From: Aldehydirespirator sp965200005
GTDB taxonomy: Bacteria > Actinomycetota > Acidimicrobiia > Acidimicrobiales > Aldehydirespiratoraceae
Direction: 5' to 3'
Assembly: GCA_965200005.1 (NCBI GenBank)
Contig: OZ241331.1
Location: forward strand, 1,054,001-1,118,000
DNA length: 64,000 nucleotides
A model generated the notes under the pieces. It saw nothing but the letters and a program-made list of their open reading frames with translations, had not been told where the DNA came from and did not search any database. Shown piece after piece: positions 44,422-53,290 of this stretch; the stretch's first letter is position 1, and each line of letters starts with the position of its first letter. A program made the translations under genes and the position numbers.

Positions 44422-45176
44422 CTCGATTGTGTGCTCTGGTGGATGGATCGCTATGCGCGGCCGCTCTCGGGCGATCCTCGCCACACACGGTTGAAGCTCA
44501 AATCCGTTGCCTTGATGAGGGTTCACGCGCCCTGGGATTGTCGTACTGCTGTGCTCCCTGGCCAGATGAGACAGCTTCGGCTCTTGCAGTCACGGCAGGT
44601 CTGGTTGCCACGCCGGGGTGTCTGGATGTGGTGGGACGGGTGCGTGGGCCAGTGTCGGTCGCACAACAGGATTTGCAGAGGGATTCAGGCACAATCGTGT
44701 TTACGTCTGACGATGACGATGAAGCACTGGATTACCTCGACGATGCAACCGATGATGTAGCGGGCCAGGTTCGTCAGATCAAGAACTGCGGAGTGGAACT
44801 AGTAGCCGTTGTCGAACAGGTGAGCGGCGAGGGTTGGGAGCCTGCGATGATCGCCGAGACTCACGAGATGGTGTGCAACGTCGCACAACACTTGCGATTG
44901 CAGCTAATCCTGGTGGCTACGTCGGGCAGTGGGTTGTTGAGTGACGGTTCGCGGCTGGGATACGAACGCTGGGTCTCGCCACGAGGATGTTCTGCTGGTC
45001 TTGGCTTCTTGCCGTCTGCAGCGTTGACATCTGCGGATGCGTTGAGGCGTCATTTGAGGGAGCGCAGCGACACTTGCGGGGCAGATCTCATCGTTACTGC
45101 TCCCCTGGATGACTCCGTGTCAGTCGCGGCGCTACGTCGCTTGCATCGCTTGGTTGTCGGCAACCGTTCGAGTTAG
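44418..45176 (+). CDS. uncharacterised protein between carboxylase genes
   Basis: A 252-residue soluble protein with alternating helices and short strands, perhaps a TIM-barrel-like fold (CLDVVGRVRGPVSVAQQD, ELVAVVEQVSGEGW, RLQLILVATSGSG). I cannot assign a family. An acidic stretch TSDDDDEALDYLDDATDD lies near residue 100. Its ATG overlaps the HyuB stop, and it is followed after 19 bp by a second HyuA-type gene, so it is probably an integral part of the carboxylase system. It might be an accessory subunit, as acetophenone carboxylase has a fifth loosely bound subunit, but no sequence support is available. Confidence 0.7.
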   Translation: MTRLCALVDGSLCAAALGRSSPHTVEAQIRCLDEGSRALGLSYCCAPWPDETASALAVTAGLVATPGCLDVVGRVRGPVSVAQQDLQRDSGTIVFTSDDDDEALDYLDDATDDVAGQVRQIKNCGVELVAVVEQVSGEGWEPAMIAETHEMVCNVAQHLRLQLILVATSGSGLLSDGSRLGYERWVSPRGCSAGLGFLPSAALTSADALRRHLRERSDTCGADLIVTAPLDDSVSVAALRRLHRLVVGNRSS

Positions 45177-45195
45177 CAGTTCGGGTCGGCTTGGT

Positions 45196-47346
45196 GTGAA
45201 GTTCACTGCTGGCATCGACATGGGTGGCACCTTCACCGACGGCTACTTCAGTGATGGTGCACGGACGGTCATAGCAAAAGTCCCCACGACACACTTCGAT
45301 CTCACGCGCTCCGTCACTTCATGTCTCACTGAGGGAGCATCAGCTCTTGGGCTAAACCTCGAAGAGTTCCTTCGCGGGCTGCAATTATTGCGACTCGCCA
45401 CCACCATTGGCACTAATTCAGTGGTCACCGGCACAGGAGACGTAGTCGGACTGATCGTCAAAGAGGGTGCGACGAGCTCGTTGTATGGCGATAGCGACGT
45501 CGCATCAGCTCTAGGCGTATTCGTCCGGCCCGAAAACGTCGTAGGTATTGAGGCAGGAAAGTGGAGCGAGTCACTCCTGCCGGCATGTCGAAAGCTGGTG
45601 CAAACCGGTGTGCGGCAGGTGGTCGTGAGCCTGTCTCAAGCTGAGCTTGAGACTGAGTTGCAACTGCGTGAGGTGGTGCGCCAGCGGTATCCGGCGCACT
45701 ACCTGCGATCCATCCCGCTAACGCTGGGGTCAGAGACATCCAACGCTTCAGATGATGAAGTGCGCACGAACACGGCGGTGCTAAACGCGTATCTGAGCCG
45801 TCCCATGGCAAAGCTGCTCTACCGCACAGAAGGCGTGCTGCAAGGGGTAGGTCTTGGAGTGCCGTTGATGGCCGTGCGATCTGACGGTTCGTGCAGCCGC
45901 ATGCCACGCACAACCGCCATCAGCACCTATAGCTCTGGGCCCGCAGCTGGCGTCGGGTCGGTTGCGAGCGAGGCTCGCCGTTGCGGTGATGACGTGGCAC
46001 TCAGTTTCGACATGGGTGGCACCACCCTCGACCTAGGTCTGGTGAGCGGCGGGCAATACCTGCTGAACGACGCTCCCCGCATCCGGGGTGTTCAGGTGAG
46101 CTTGCGGGTCCCCGAGATTGTCTCGGTGGGTCTAGGCGGATCGTCGATTGCTCAGCTCACAACAGGAGAGATTGAGGTTGGCCCACAAAGCGCAGGAGCA
46201 ATCCCGGGACCGGCCGCTTTTGGTCGAGGTGGTACTGAGCCCACCTTGACCGATGCCGATCTCGTGGCGGGGTTCCTGATTGACGGAGAAACTCTTCCGG
46301 GCGAGATCACCCTCGACCTAGCCGCCGCGACAGCGGCCCTCATGAGTCTGACATCACCGGGTGGATCTGCGGGGTCTCTCGGATCTGACAGTTTCGGAGT
46401 TACCCGACCGACCAGCTCTGCTCGATCGCACAATCTGGAGTCCCCAACGGGGACGAATAATGCGGTTCGAGTGGCTCGACAGGTTCGCGCCACAGCTCAT
46501 CAAAAGGCAGCTTCTGCAATTGGCGAACTGCTAGCAGCTTCCAATGTTGACCCAGCCAGTGTGACGCTCTATGCGTTTGGGGGAGCGGGTTCTTTGCACG
46601 CAGCCGAGGTCGCTGACATCGCGGGCATCAGCCGCATCCGTTCGTTTCTGCACGGGGGCGTGTTCAGTGCGCGAGCCGTGGCGCAAGCGCCCGTCATCCA
46701 GCGGTACGAGTCTCGGATTGAGGATTCTCAAGATGCCTACGAAACTCTGGCAGTGCTCGTGGGACGTGCCAAGCTTGACCTTGCAGCCGAACGACTCAGA
46801 TCTGAAGGCATCTCGCTGAGAATTGACGTTGATTGTGCTCAACCCGAGCCGTTGTCAAGAGTCTTTGGCATTGACACCGATGTGGCGCAGATAACGAGTG
46901 TCGTCAGGGGCTTGCTTGAGAAGTCGGCTTCCCATAATCGTCTCAGGCGACTAGTCGTGACATCAATCACAAGGTCGATAGATGCGAAGGAAGAGACTGG
47001 TCGCAATAAGGAAGAGACTGGTCGTAGTGATGGCAACGATGACGCTCGTGGTCACGATCACGACGCGACACCTCCGCCGACGGACGCCTCTAACGCAAGA
47101 ACCCAAGGCGTCAAGTGGTCCCGCCGTCTCCTTGGCTGGACAACGGACGGTGACGCAGTAGACACCACAGTACTCGACATCGAGGCGACTCAAGGCTTCA
47201 GCTCGCTACGAGCGGAGCAGCCGGTGAAGGGGCCTGCGCTGATCTGCTGTTCAGGGACTGTTCACGCGATCGCGCCGGGGTGGACATGTCGCGCGACCGG
47301 TAGTGATGGTTTGCTCTGGGAACGTGCGCAGCCACCAAGCGACTGA
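45196..47346 (+). CDS. second hydantoinase/oxoprolinase HyuA-type subunit
   Basis: A 716-residue HyuA-type protein: AGIDMGGTFTDGYFSDG at residue 4, ATTIGTNSVVTGTGDVVGL, SFDMGGTTLDLGLVSGG, GLGGSSIAQL, IPGPAAFGRGGTEPTLTDAD and LYAFGGAGSLHAAEVADIAG. It is diverged from the first copy (for example SSIAQL in place of GSIAYL), so it is an old paralogue. Two insertions stand out: a Ser/Thr/Gly-rich stretch near residues 390-420 and a charged segment with a tandem KEETGR motif and His/Asp residues near 595-625. The start GTG 45196 is chosen from homology; its ribosome site is weak. No second HyuB gene follows. Confidence 0.86.
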   Translation: MKFTAGIDMGGTFTDGYFSDGARTVIAKVPTTHFDLTRSVTSCLTEGASALGLNLEEFLRGLQLLRLATTIGTNSVVTGTGDVVGLIVKEGATSSLYGDSDVASALGVFVRPENVVGIEAGKWSESLLPACRKLVQTGVRQVVVSLSQAELETELQLREVVRQRYPAHYLRSIPLTLGSETSNASDDEVRTNTAVLNAYLSRPMAKLLYRTEGVLQGVGLGVPLMAVRSDGSCSRMPRTTAISTYSSGPAAGVGSVASEARRCGDDVALSFDMGGTTLDLGLVSGGQYLLNDAPRIRGVQVSLRVPEIVSVGLGGSSIAQLTTGEIEVGPQSAGAIPGPAAFGRGGTEPTLTDADLVAGFLIDGETLPGEITLDLAAATAALMSLTSPGGSAGSLGSDSFGVTRPTSSARSHNLESPTGTNNAVRVARQVRATAHQKAASAIGELLAASNVDPASVTLYAFGGAGSLHAAEVADIAGISRIRSFLHGGVFSARAVAQAPVIQRYESRIEDSQDAYETLAVLVGRAKLDLAAERLRSEGISLRIDVDCAQPEPLSRVFGIDTDVAQITSVVRGLLEKSASHNRLRRLVVTSITRSIDAKEETGRNKEETGRSDGNDDARGHDHDATPPPTDASNARTQGVKWSRRLLGWTTDGDAVDTTVLDIEATQGFSSLRAEQPVKGPALICCSGTVHAIAPGWTCRATGSDGLLWERAQPPSD

Positions 47347-47356
47347 CATCAGACCA

Positions 47357-48511
47357 ATGAGCGTCCTCGACCGAGTCGCAATTGTCGGTGTTTCAGAGAC
47401 GGCGATTGGCAAGTTGGGCCGCAGCGCAATCGAACTACAAGCCGAGGCCGGGATCGGCGCTGTCACCGCCTCAGGACTTACCAAGAGTGACATCGACGCG
47501 GTCTTCTCGTTCTCCGGTTACTCGCAGACAATGATGCTGCATGCAACTCGGGTAGCCCAGTACCTCGGTCTGCAGCCAGAGCTCGCAGTAGTGACCGATG
47601 TGGGTGGACCAGGAACCCATCACTTCGCACTGTTGAGCGTGGCGGCTGCAGTCGACGCTGGGATGTGTGAAGTGGCGCTTTGCACCTATGGGGAAAATGG
47701 CCTGTCGATCCGGCGCTCGGGCCGCGGCCGCGCCCCGGGAACGCTCACCGGAGGCGAAGACTTCGAAGCTCCCTACGGCCAGATTGCAATGATCAGCGGC
47801 TACGCCTTACTGGCTCAACGTCACATGCATTTGTATGGCACAACTAGTGAGCAGTTCGGTGCCGTGGCAGTGACCTCTCGCTATCACGCCTCGCTAAACG
47901 ACAACGCTCACAAACAGAAGCCGATGACCCTCGCCGACCATCAAGCGTCGCCCATGATCTCGTCGCCTTTGCGTCTGTTTGACTGCTCGCTAATCTCCGA
48001 CGGAGGTGGCGCGTTCGTGGTCACGTCCGTTCAGCGCGCTCGCGCGCTCGCAGTTCCCTACGTTCAAGTAGCGGGCTATGGTGCCGCAACCACCCATCAC
48101 ACGGTCTCAAAGGCACCTGACCTGCACGAGATGGGCGACCGGGTAGCCGTCGCACGAGCATTCGAACGTGCCGGAATCCAGATCGGCGATGTCGATCTGG
48201 CCTACATACACGACGCATGCACGTTTAGCGTGGTGGCCGGTGTCGAAGCGCTCGGATTCTGCGGCGAGGGTGAGGCCGGCCCGTACGTATCCTCGGGTGC
48301 GTTGAGGCTGGGTTCAACTTGTCCGGTGAACGCGCACGGTGGGATGCTCTCGCACGGTCATGCCGGAGGGATCTTCCACCTGCTCGACGCAGTACGCCAA
48401 TTACAAGGCAAGGCAGGACGCCGCCAGGTAGACGGAGCTGAACTAGCTGTGGTTCACGGCAACGGCGGAGTTTTCTCCACCTTCTCAACCATGATCCTCC
48501 ATCGCACCTAG
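47357..48511 (+). CDS. thiolase-like (SCP-x/lipid-transfer type) protein without the N-terminal Cys nucleophile
   Basis: A 384-residue thiolase-fold protein: VAIVGVSETAIGKLG at the start, VTDVGGPGTHHFALLSVAAA where thiolases carry the acyl-accepting Cys (here no Cys), CSLISDGGGAFVVTS, VDLAYIHDACTFSVV, and CPVNAHGGMLSHGHAGG with the C-terminal His motif. Members that lack the Cys and pair with a DUF35 protein include retro-aldolases of sterol degradation (Ltp2 type). Such a DUF35 gene lies at 49749, on the far side of an ATPase gene. The likely role is C-C cleavage of a CoA ester made in this cluster. The start is ATG 47357. Confidence 0.88.
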   Translation: MSVLDRVAIVGVSETAIGKLGRSAIELQAEAGIGAVTASGLTKSDIDAVFSFSGYSQTMMLHATRVAQYLGLQPELAVVTDVGGPGTHHFALLSVAAAVDAGMCEVALCTYGENGLSIRRSGRGRAPGTLTGGEDFEAPYGQIAMISGYALLAQRHMHLYGTTSEQFGAVAVTSRYHASLNDNAHKQKPMTLADHQASPMISSPLRLFDCSLISDGGGAFVVTSVQRARALAVPYVQVAGYGAATTHHTVSKAPDLHEMGDRVAVARAFERAGIQIGDVDLAYIHDACTFSVVAGVEALGFCGEGEAGPYVSSGALRLGSTCPVNAHGGMLSHGHAGGIFHLLDAVRQLQGKAGRRQVDGAELAVVHGNGGVFSTFSTMILHRT

Positions 48512-48523
48512 CCTGTAGCTGTT

Positions 48524-48537
48524 GTTATATTTATAAC
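48524..48537. promoter_or_regulatory. AT-rich palindrome before the ATPase gene
   Basis: GTTATA and TATAAC form a perfect inverted repeat with a 2-bp centre, ending three bases before the ATG at 48541. There is no ribosome site, so the transcript may be leaderless with its -10 region in this palindrome, which may also be an operator. Confidence 0.5.
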
Positions 48538-48540
48538 GCC

Positions 48541-49680
48541 ATGACAACTCTACCCAATCCGTTTGTTCCTGGGTTCGGCCAGATGCCACCTCAATTAGCA
48601 GGCAGAGACGACCTCCTACGAGTCTTCAGGCACGCCTTTACCCAGGGCCCGAGCCACCGGTTTGCTTCGGGACTACTACTAGGACAACGAGGTGTCGGCA
48701 AGACCGTCCTTCTCGCGGCTCTCCGGAAGGAGGCAAAGCGGCTTGGCTGGTTGACCATCACGGAAGTCGCACACACCAACACCCGTGGCGACACCTTGAT
48801 CGAGCGGCTCTCTGACGAGTTCCGGGCGCGGACACACGATCGCACGGCAAGGGCTCGTGTTGCAGGAGTCAAAGCACTCGGCATTGATGTTGACCTCAAT
48901 TCCACGTCACCCGATCCGCAGCTGCCGTCGCTGCTCAATGACATTCGCAACTGGGCCTCACAACATGAGACTGTCGGTGCCACCACAGGTGTGCTCGTCA
49001 CGGTTGACGAAGTCCACGCCATGGAAGTCTCGGTGTCGAGAGACTTAGGGTTTGCCTTTCAGACCGCTAGACAAAACCGACTGCCTTTCGCGCTAGTTGC
49101 TGCTGGACTACCCGAGGCACACCAGACAATTCTCAACGACCCGGGATCGACCTATCTCCAGAGGCTCGAACAGTGGGACATTGAGCCGCTATCAACTGCA
49201 GATGCCGACGCTGCCATGTCGTTTGTCCTGGAGAGTTACGGCATGAGTGTCGATGGTGAAGCAATTAGATCTGCTGCGCGAGAGTCGCGGGGATCGCCGT
49301 ACATGGTGCAGTTGATCGGCTGGAGCATCTGGGAACGAGCCATGTCGGACATAGCGAACCCTAAGCACATCGATCAAAGCATCGTTCAGCCAGCAATTCG
49401 CGAAGCAGCAACTGCCTTCAAGCGCAGTATCGCCCTGCCAATTTGGCGAGACTTGTCAGGAATGGAGAGACAACTTCTCCAAGTCATGGTGGACCAACCA
49501 ACTCCAGTGTCCATCCGAAACATCAGAACTGCAATCGAGAGAGACGCTGGGTTTGTGAGCGTTTACCGGTCCCGACTCCTGCAAAAGGGGGCGATTGTCG
49601 CAGCGGGACACGGGTATGTGGACTTTGCTCATCCGACATTGCGGGATGTGGCTGCTGATGCTGTTAATGGTCTGATTTGA
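48541..49680 (+). CDS. AAA ATPase (Orc1/Cdc6-like, ATP-binding protein)
   Basis: A 379-residue P-loop ATPase. Walker A is GQRGVGKT (residues 48-55), Walker B is VLVTVDEVH (about 152-160), and a sensor-like LVAAGLPEAH follows. The C-terminal third looks like a winged helix (RSIALPIWRDLSGMERQLLQ, SVYRSRLLQKGAIVAAGHGY). Such stand-alone actinobacterial ATPases are often linked to defence or mobile loci, but their function is not established. It sits between a thiolase-like gene and its DUF35 partner with its own AT-rich promoter, so it appears to be an insertion into the pathway operon. Confidence 0.88.
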   Translation: MTTLPNPFVPGFGQMPPQLAGRDDLLRVFRHAFTQGPSHRFASGLLLGQRGVGKTVLLAALRKEAKRLGWLTITEVAHTNTRGDTLIERLSDEFRARTHDRTARARVAGVKALGIDVDLNSTSPDPQLPSLLNDIRNWASQHETVGATTGVLVTVDEVHAMEVSVSRDLGFAFQTARQNRLPFALVAAGLPEAHQTILNDPGSTYLQRLEQWDIEPLSTADADAAMSFVLESYGMSVDGEAIRSAARESRGSPYMVQLIGWSIWERAMSDIANPKHIDQSIVQPAIREAATAFKRSIALPIWRDLSGMERQLLQVMVDQPTPVSIRNIRTAIERDAGFVSVYRSRLLQKGAIVAAGHGYVDFAHPTLRDVAADAVNGLI

Positions 49681-49748
49681 GCCGTAATTGATGGTCTCTC
49701 ACATGGGTGGGGAGCGTTTGAGAATGACGTGGTGCAGGTGCGTTCCAC

Positions 49749-50159
49749 GTGAGTTCTAAGCCGTTGCCGGACCTTGATGATGGGGTTGCGGCTCCGTATT
49801 GGGCTGGGGCTGCGCGCCATGAACTGGTGTTGCCTTGGTGCGACCATTGCGACCAGGTGTTCTTTCCCCCGCGGTTGATGTGTCCGCAGTGTTGGCAGCG
49901 TGACATCAACTGGCGGCAAGTGAGTGGCACAGGCACGGTGTGGACATTTACTGAGGTTCATGTGGCGTTCTATGACGACACCTGGGCGGTTGATGTGCCA
50001 TATGTGGTGGCAGTGGTGGAGCTTGAAGAGGGGCCTCGGCTTCTCACCAACTTGATTGATGCAGATCCAGAAGCACTCAGTATCGGTGATCCGGTCGAGT
50101 TGGAGTTCATTGAACGGGCAGAAAGTGTCACGCTTCCTGTGTTTCGGGTGTCTCGATAG
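49749..50159 (+). CDS. Zn-ribbon OB-fold (DUF35) protein
   Basis: A 136-residue protein: a rubredoxin-like zinc ribbon with CDHC (Cys31, Cys34) and CPQC (Cys45, Cys48), followed by an OB-fold (SGTGTVWTFTEVHVAF, PYVVAVVELEEGPRLLTNLI). DUF35 proteins bind thiolase-like partners and complete their active sites or stabilise them. The partner here is probably the thiolase-like protein at 47357. The acyl-CoA ligase gene follows after 44 bp. Confidence 0.9.
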   Translation: MSSKPLPDLDDGVAAPYWAGAARHELVLPWCDHCDQVFFPPRLMCPQCWQRDINWRQVSGTGTVWTFTEVHVAFYDDTWAVDVPYVVAVVELEEGPRLLTNLIDADPEALSIGDPVELEFIERAESVTLPVFRVSR

Positions 50160-50203
50160 AGGCAGCCGACACGGCGTCAAGCAATGGTGAAAAAGGAGAC
50201 TTG

Positions 50204-51913
50204 GTGACCGCCGGAAAGACGCCAGACGGATTGGATCTCGGAGGGATCACTTGCCTCTGGTCGCTGTGCGAACGACGGGCTGAAACACATCCCGATCGGG
50301 TTGTGCTCGACTTTGATGGTGGGCTGTGGACGTGGCGGCAACTCTTTCATGCCGCTGAACAGCTAGCTGGGGGATTGGCCTCCGTCGGAGTCAAGGCAGG
50401 CGACGTGGTCTGTCAAATGTCCCGTAATCACCCCGAAGCGGTCGTCACGATGCTGGCACTGTTGCGTCTTGGCGCGATTGAGTGTCCGGTCAATGCTGGG
50501 CTGCGCGGACACCAGTTGGCACATGTGCTGGATCACTCGTGTGCCCGTGTGCTTATTGTTGAGGACTCTCTCGTTGAGCGCTTTGTAGAGCAGTTGTCCC
50601 ATGTCGGGGGCATGGAAGTTGTCGTGCTGCGAGCCAGCGAAGTTGGCACCGACGGTGTCGATGCCGCTGGTGATCCCGATTCTTCAGGTGCCGCTGATCC
50701 CCCCACGTTTGATGGTGTCGCGTCTACAGCAATGCCCGGCGCGTCTGCGCCAGATGACAGAGCTAGCTGGATCAGCTACGACAAATTGCGCAACTCGAGG
50801 TTCACCGCACCTTCACTTCGAATGCCACGCCGCTCAGATCCGATGAACATCATCTACACGTCCGGCACCACCGGCCCGGCCAAAGGCGCCGTGCTACCGC
50901 AAGCCTTTCCGATCGAACAGGCTCGCATCAAGATCGAGCAATGGGGGCTGACCTCCGATGATGTGATGTTCTCGGCATTGCCGCTGTATCACGTGAATGC
51001 TCGTTTCTCGACTCTCTGCACAGCCCTCGTGGTGAACGGCCGAGCAGCGCTCGTGTCTCGCTTCTCGGCTCGATCGTTCTGGGATCAGGTGCGACACAGC
51101 AGTGCAACCGAAGTGGGCGTCGTGGGTGCGGTGTCGTCCATCTTGTTGCGCCAAGAACCAGGCCCCAAAGACCGTGATCATCAAGTGCGGATGATGCATG
51201 GCGCCGCGGGCATCCCAGTCGATCGGCGCAGTGACTTTGAAGAACGCTTCGGGTTGCGTCTGGTGACCGGATTTGCCATGACCGAAACCGGACACTTCTC
51301 GACAACCAGCCCCGACGACCCCATGCGATTCCGTGCCTCGGGGCGGCCCGTCCCTCAATATGAGGTGGCCGTGGTCGACGTCAATGATCATGAGGTGCCG
51401 CCCGGAACTGTTGGTGAACTGGTGGTTCGTCCCCGGCGTCCGGGAGTGATGATGAAGGGCTATCACCGAGAGCCCGAAGTAACGCTGAGAGCGTTCCGCA
51501 ACCTCTGGTTTCACACCGGCGACCTTGCCACGATCGAGGCTGACGGCTATATCCGCTGGGTTGATCGGGCTGCCGACGCGATCCGAAGGCGTGGTGAGAT
51601 GATCTCCTCCACCGAGGTTGAACGTGCGGTCTGTCAATTCGAGGGCGTTGCCGAGTGTGCGGCGGTGGGAGTTGCGTCTGACCTAGGCGAGCAAGAGGTG
51701 AAACTGGTCGTTGTTGCCGAAGCCGGAGGCCTCGTTGACCCGGATGCTCTGGTGCGTCACTGCCAAAGGACGTTGCCCGACTTCTGCCAGCCCCGCTACC
51801 TCGAAGTGCGAGATGAGCTTCCCAAAGGCGCAACTCACAAGGTAATCAAACAGCAACTCCGTAACACGACGGGTCCAAACATGTGTGACCTTCTTGAAGC
51901 CCGGCGTCCTTAG
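50204..51913 (+). CDS. AMP-dependent acyl-CoA synthetase
   Basis: A 569-residue ANL ligase. The P-loop is IIYTSGTTGPAKGAVL (near residue 225), with later core motifs TGFAMTETGHFS, GYHREPEVT, WFHTGDLA, RWVDRAADAIRRRGEMISST and a C-terminal Lys in LPKGATHKV. A Gly/Pro/Asp-rich insertion (about residues 150-185) before the P-loop is unusual. The start GTG 50204 has AAGGAG 5 nt upstream; TTG 50201 is too close. It is the last gene of the ketone-carboxylase-like cluster and could activate the carboxylated product to a CoA ester before thiolase-type cleavage. The substrate is inferred from context only. Confidence 0.92.
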   Translation: MTAGKTPDGLDLGGITCLWSLCERRAETHPDRVVLDFDGGLWTWRQLFHAAEQLAGGLASVGVKAGDVVCQMSRNHPEAVVTMLALLRLGAIECPVNAGLRGHQLAHVLDHSCARVLIVEDSLVERFVEQLSHVGGMEVVVLRASEVGTDGVDAAGDPDSSGAADPPTFDGVASTAMPGASAPDDRASWISYDKLRNSRFTAPSLRMPRRSDPMNIIYTSGTTGPAKGAVLPQAFPIEQARIKIEQWGLTSDDVMFSALPLYHVNARFSTLCTALVVNGRAALVSRFSARSFWDQVRHSSATEVGVVGAVSSILLRQEPGPKDRDHQVRMMHGAAGIPVDRRSDFEERFGLRLVTGFAMTETGHFSTTSPDDPMRFRASGRPVPQYEVAVVDVNDHEVPPGTVGELVVRPRRPGVMMKGYHREPEVTLRAFRNLWFHTGDLATIEADGYIRWVDRAADAIRRRGEMISSTEVERAVCQFEGVAECAAVGVASDLGEQEVKLVVVAEAGGLVDPDALVRHCQRTLPDFCQPRYLEVRDELPKGATHKVIKQQLRNTTGPNMCDLLEARRP

Positions 51914-51935
51914 TCACCCTTAACGGAGCCCCGAG

Positions 51936-53093
51936 ATGGCTGAGTTCGGGTATTTGAGACTGCCTCTCCGATTCAACCGGCCGAATACCTTGCCAAGACT
52001 CTTGGGTATGTTGGCAGAGAGCGTTCTTGTCTGCGTGGTTTGTTTACTAGTCGTTCCTGCACAGCAAGCGAGCGCAATGTCTCCAGCGTTGCTCCTAGAC
52101 CCACCCGCGCACCGAGTGTTAACGCCGCAGTTGATGCCCCACTTGTCGGATCTCGTGACTTCGCATAGTCCTCCCAAGCAGACACCGGGTGTCACATACA
52201 CGGATTGCGAGTCTATTTTTGAGTCCTCATTTGTTCGAGAACTTGAGATCGCCTACAGCCAGGCTCGGTTTACGGCTGCGGTTCATGACCATCGAAACGG
52301 CTGCAAGTATCACTTGAACCCCAACTTGGAGTTGACAACTGCCAGTGTCATCAAGGCACAGGTACTTGCTGGAGTCTTGCTAATGGCCCAAGACGACGAC
52401 CGGCCGCTCAGCCAATCCGAAGTATCAGACATCGAGCTGATGATGCACTACAGCCATAACACCCCTCCGACCTCAAGGTTGTATGTGGCGATCGGTGCCG
52501 CAGAAGGCATGGAAGCACTAGACGACCGGTTCCAGATCGCAGGCACAAGCCACACTTCCCGTTATGGCGCCACGCTCTCGACAGCCTGGGATCGCACGGT
52601 GCTCGCCGAGCAACTCCTAATCGGTGGCGGGCCTCTCGACGAGTCTTCGGTGCTCTCCGCCTGGGAGTGGATGTCCAGCGTGAGCGTCATCCAGAGTTGG
52701 GGGATTAGCGCTGGCCTGCCAGCCGGCTACGAGGCTGCGCTGAAGAATGGCTTCTATCCGAGCCGTGGAGTTGGCTGGCGACTCGGCAGCACCGGCGCCG
52801 TGCGCGATCCGAGTGGTGGTTACTACGCCGTGACGATCATGACCGACAACAACCCTGACGAGTCATCTGGCATCGCTCTAGTGGAAGCGATCGCTACCCA
52901 GATCAACGCCAACCTGGCGCGTGGGGAACCCGCACCGAGGCTCAGCGAATCGATCACTTGCGTGACACCATCAACTAGCTCCTCTTGGGACTCGCTCGCT
53001 GAATCGCTCGGAGGTATTGACGGTGCAAGCTTGCGGCACCTAAACGGTGGTGAACCCGCACCGCTGCTCGGGCAACGGGTATGCAAGCCTTGA
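51936..53093 (+). CDS. secreted serine hydrolase, class A beta-lactamase-like fold
   Basis: A 385-residue protein with an N-terminal signal helix (SVLVCVVCLLVVPAQQASA). Motifs of the penicillin-recognising fold are SVIK (Ser137, Lys140, as SxxK), SHN (173-175, as SxN) and KNG (270-272, as KTG). The Glu of class A enzymes (ExxLN) is not evident, so beta-lactam hydrolysis is not implied; many actinobacterial members are peptidases or esterases of unknown substrate. A second Cys-containing C-terminal extension has low complexity. The gene is upstream of the amidase. Confidence 0.85.
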   Translation: MAEFGYLRLPLRFNRPNTLPRLLGMLAESVLVCVVCLLVVPAQQASAMSPALLLDPPAHRVLTPQLMPHLSDLVTSHSPPKQTPGVTYTDCESIFESSFVRELEIAYSQARFTAAVHDHRNGCKYHLNPNLELTTASVIKAQVLAGVLLMAQDDDRPLSQSEVSDIELMMHYSHNTPPTSRLYVAIGAAEGMEALDDRFQIAGTSHTSRYGATLSTAWDRTVLAEQLLIGGGPLDESSVLSAWEWMSSVSVIQSWGISAGLPAGYEAALKNGFYPSRGVGWRLGSTGAVRDPSGGYYAVTIMTDNNPDESSGIALVEAIATQINANLARGEPAPRLSESITCVTPSTSSSWDSLAESLGGIDGASLRHLNGGEPAPLLGQRVCKP

Positions 53094-53187
53094 GAGGCAT
53101 CTAACGGCGACCCAAGACAGCGGTCGCAACCCGATCGGACATCCCTGGCCGCTGAATGGCCAGCGGCAAAGTCTGTCGAGCGGAGAT

Positions 53188-53203
53188 ACCTGCAATTGCA
53201 GGT
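53188..53203. promoter_or_regulatory. 16-bp perfect palindrome before the amidase gene
   Basis: ACCTGCAATTGCAGGT is a perfect palindrome 88 bp before the amidase start. Its left 12 bases recur at 56885 before the transporter operon, so it is a candidate regulator site. Confidence 0.65.
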
Positions 53204-53290
53204 CACATCGCCCCCAGGATGCCACCTACCATCGGCCGCGCCGGGCCATTGCGCGCCATCACGGCAATAAGCGACAGGGGGAACAAGATA

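Noticed and set aside
45109..45195. Longer N-terminus of the second HyuA-type gene
   Set aside because: Overlaps the preceding gene and lacks family residues; GTG 45196 starts right before the conserved ATPase motif.
53156..53290. Longer N-terminus of the amidase
   Set aside because: Covers the palindrome at 53188; the GTG at 53291 has a good ribosome site.
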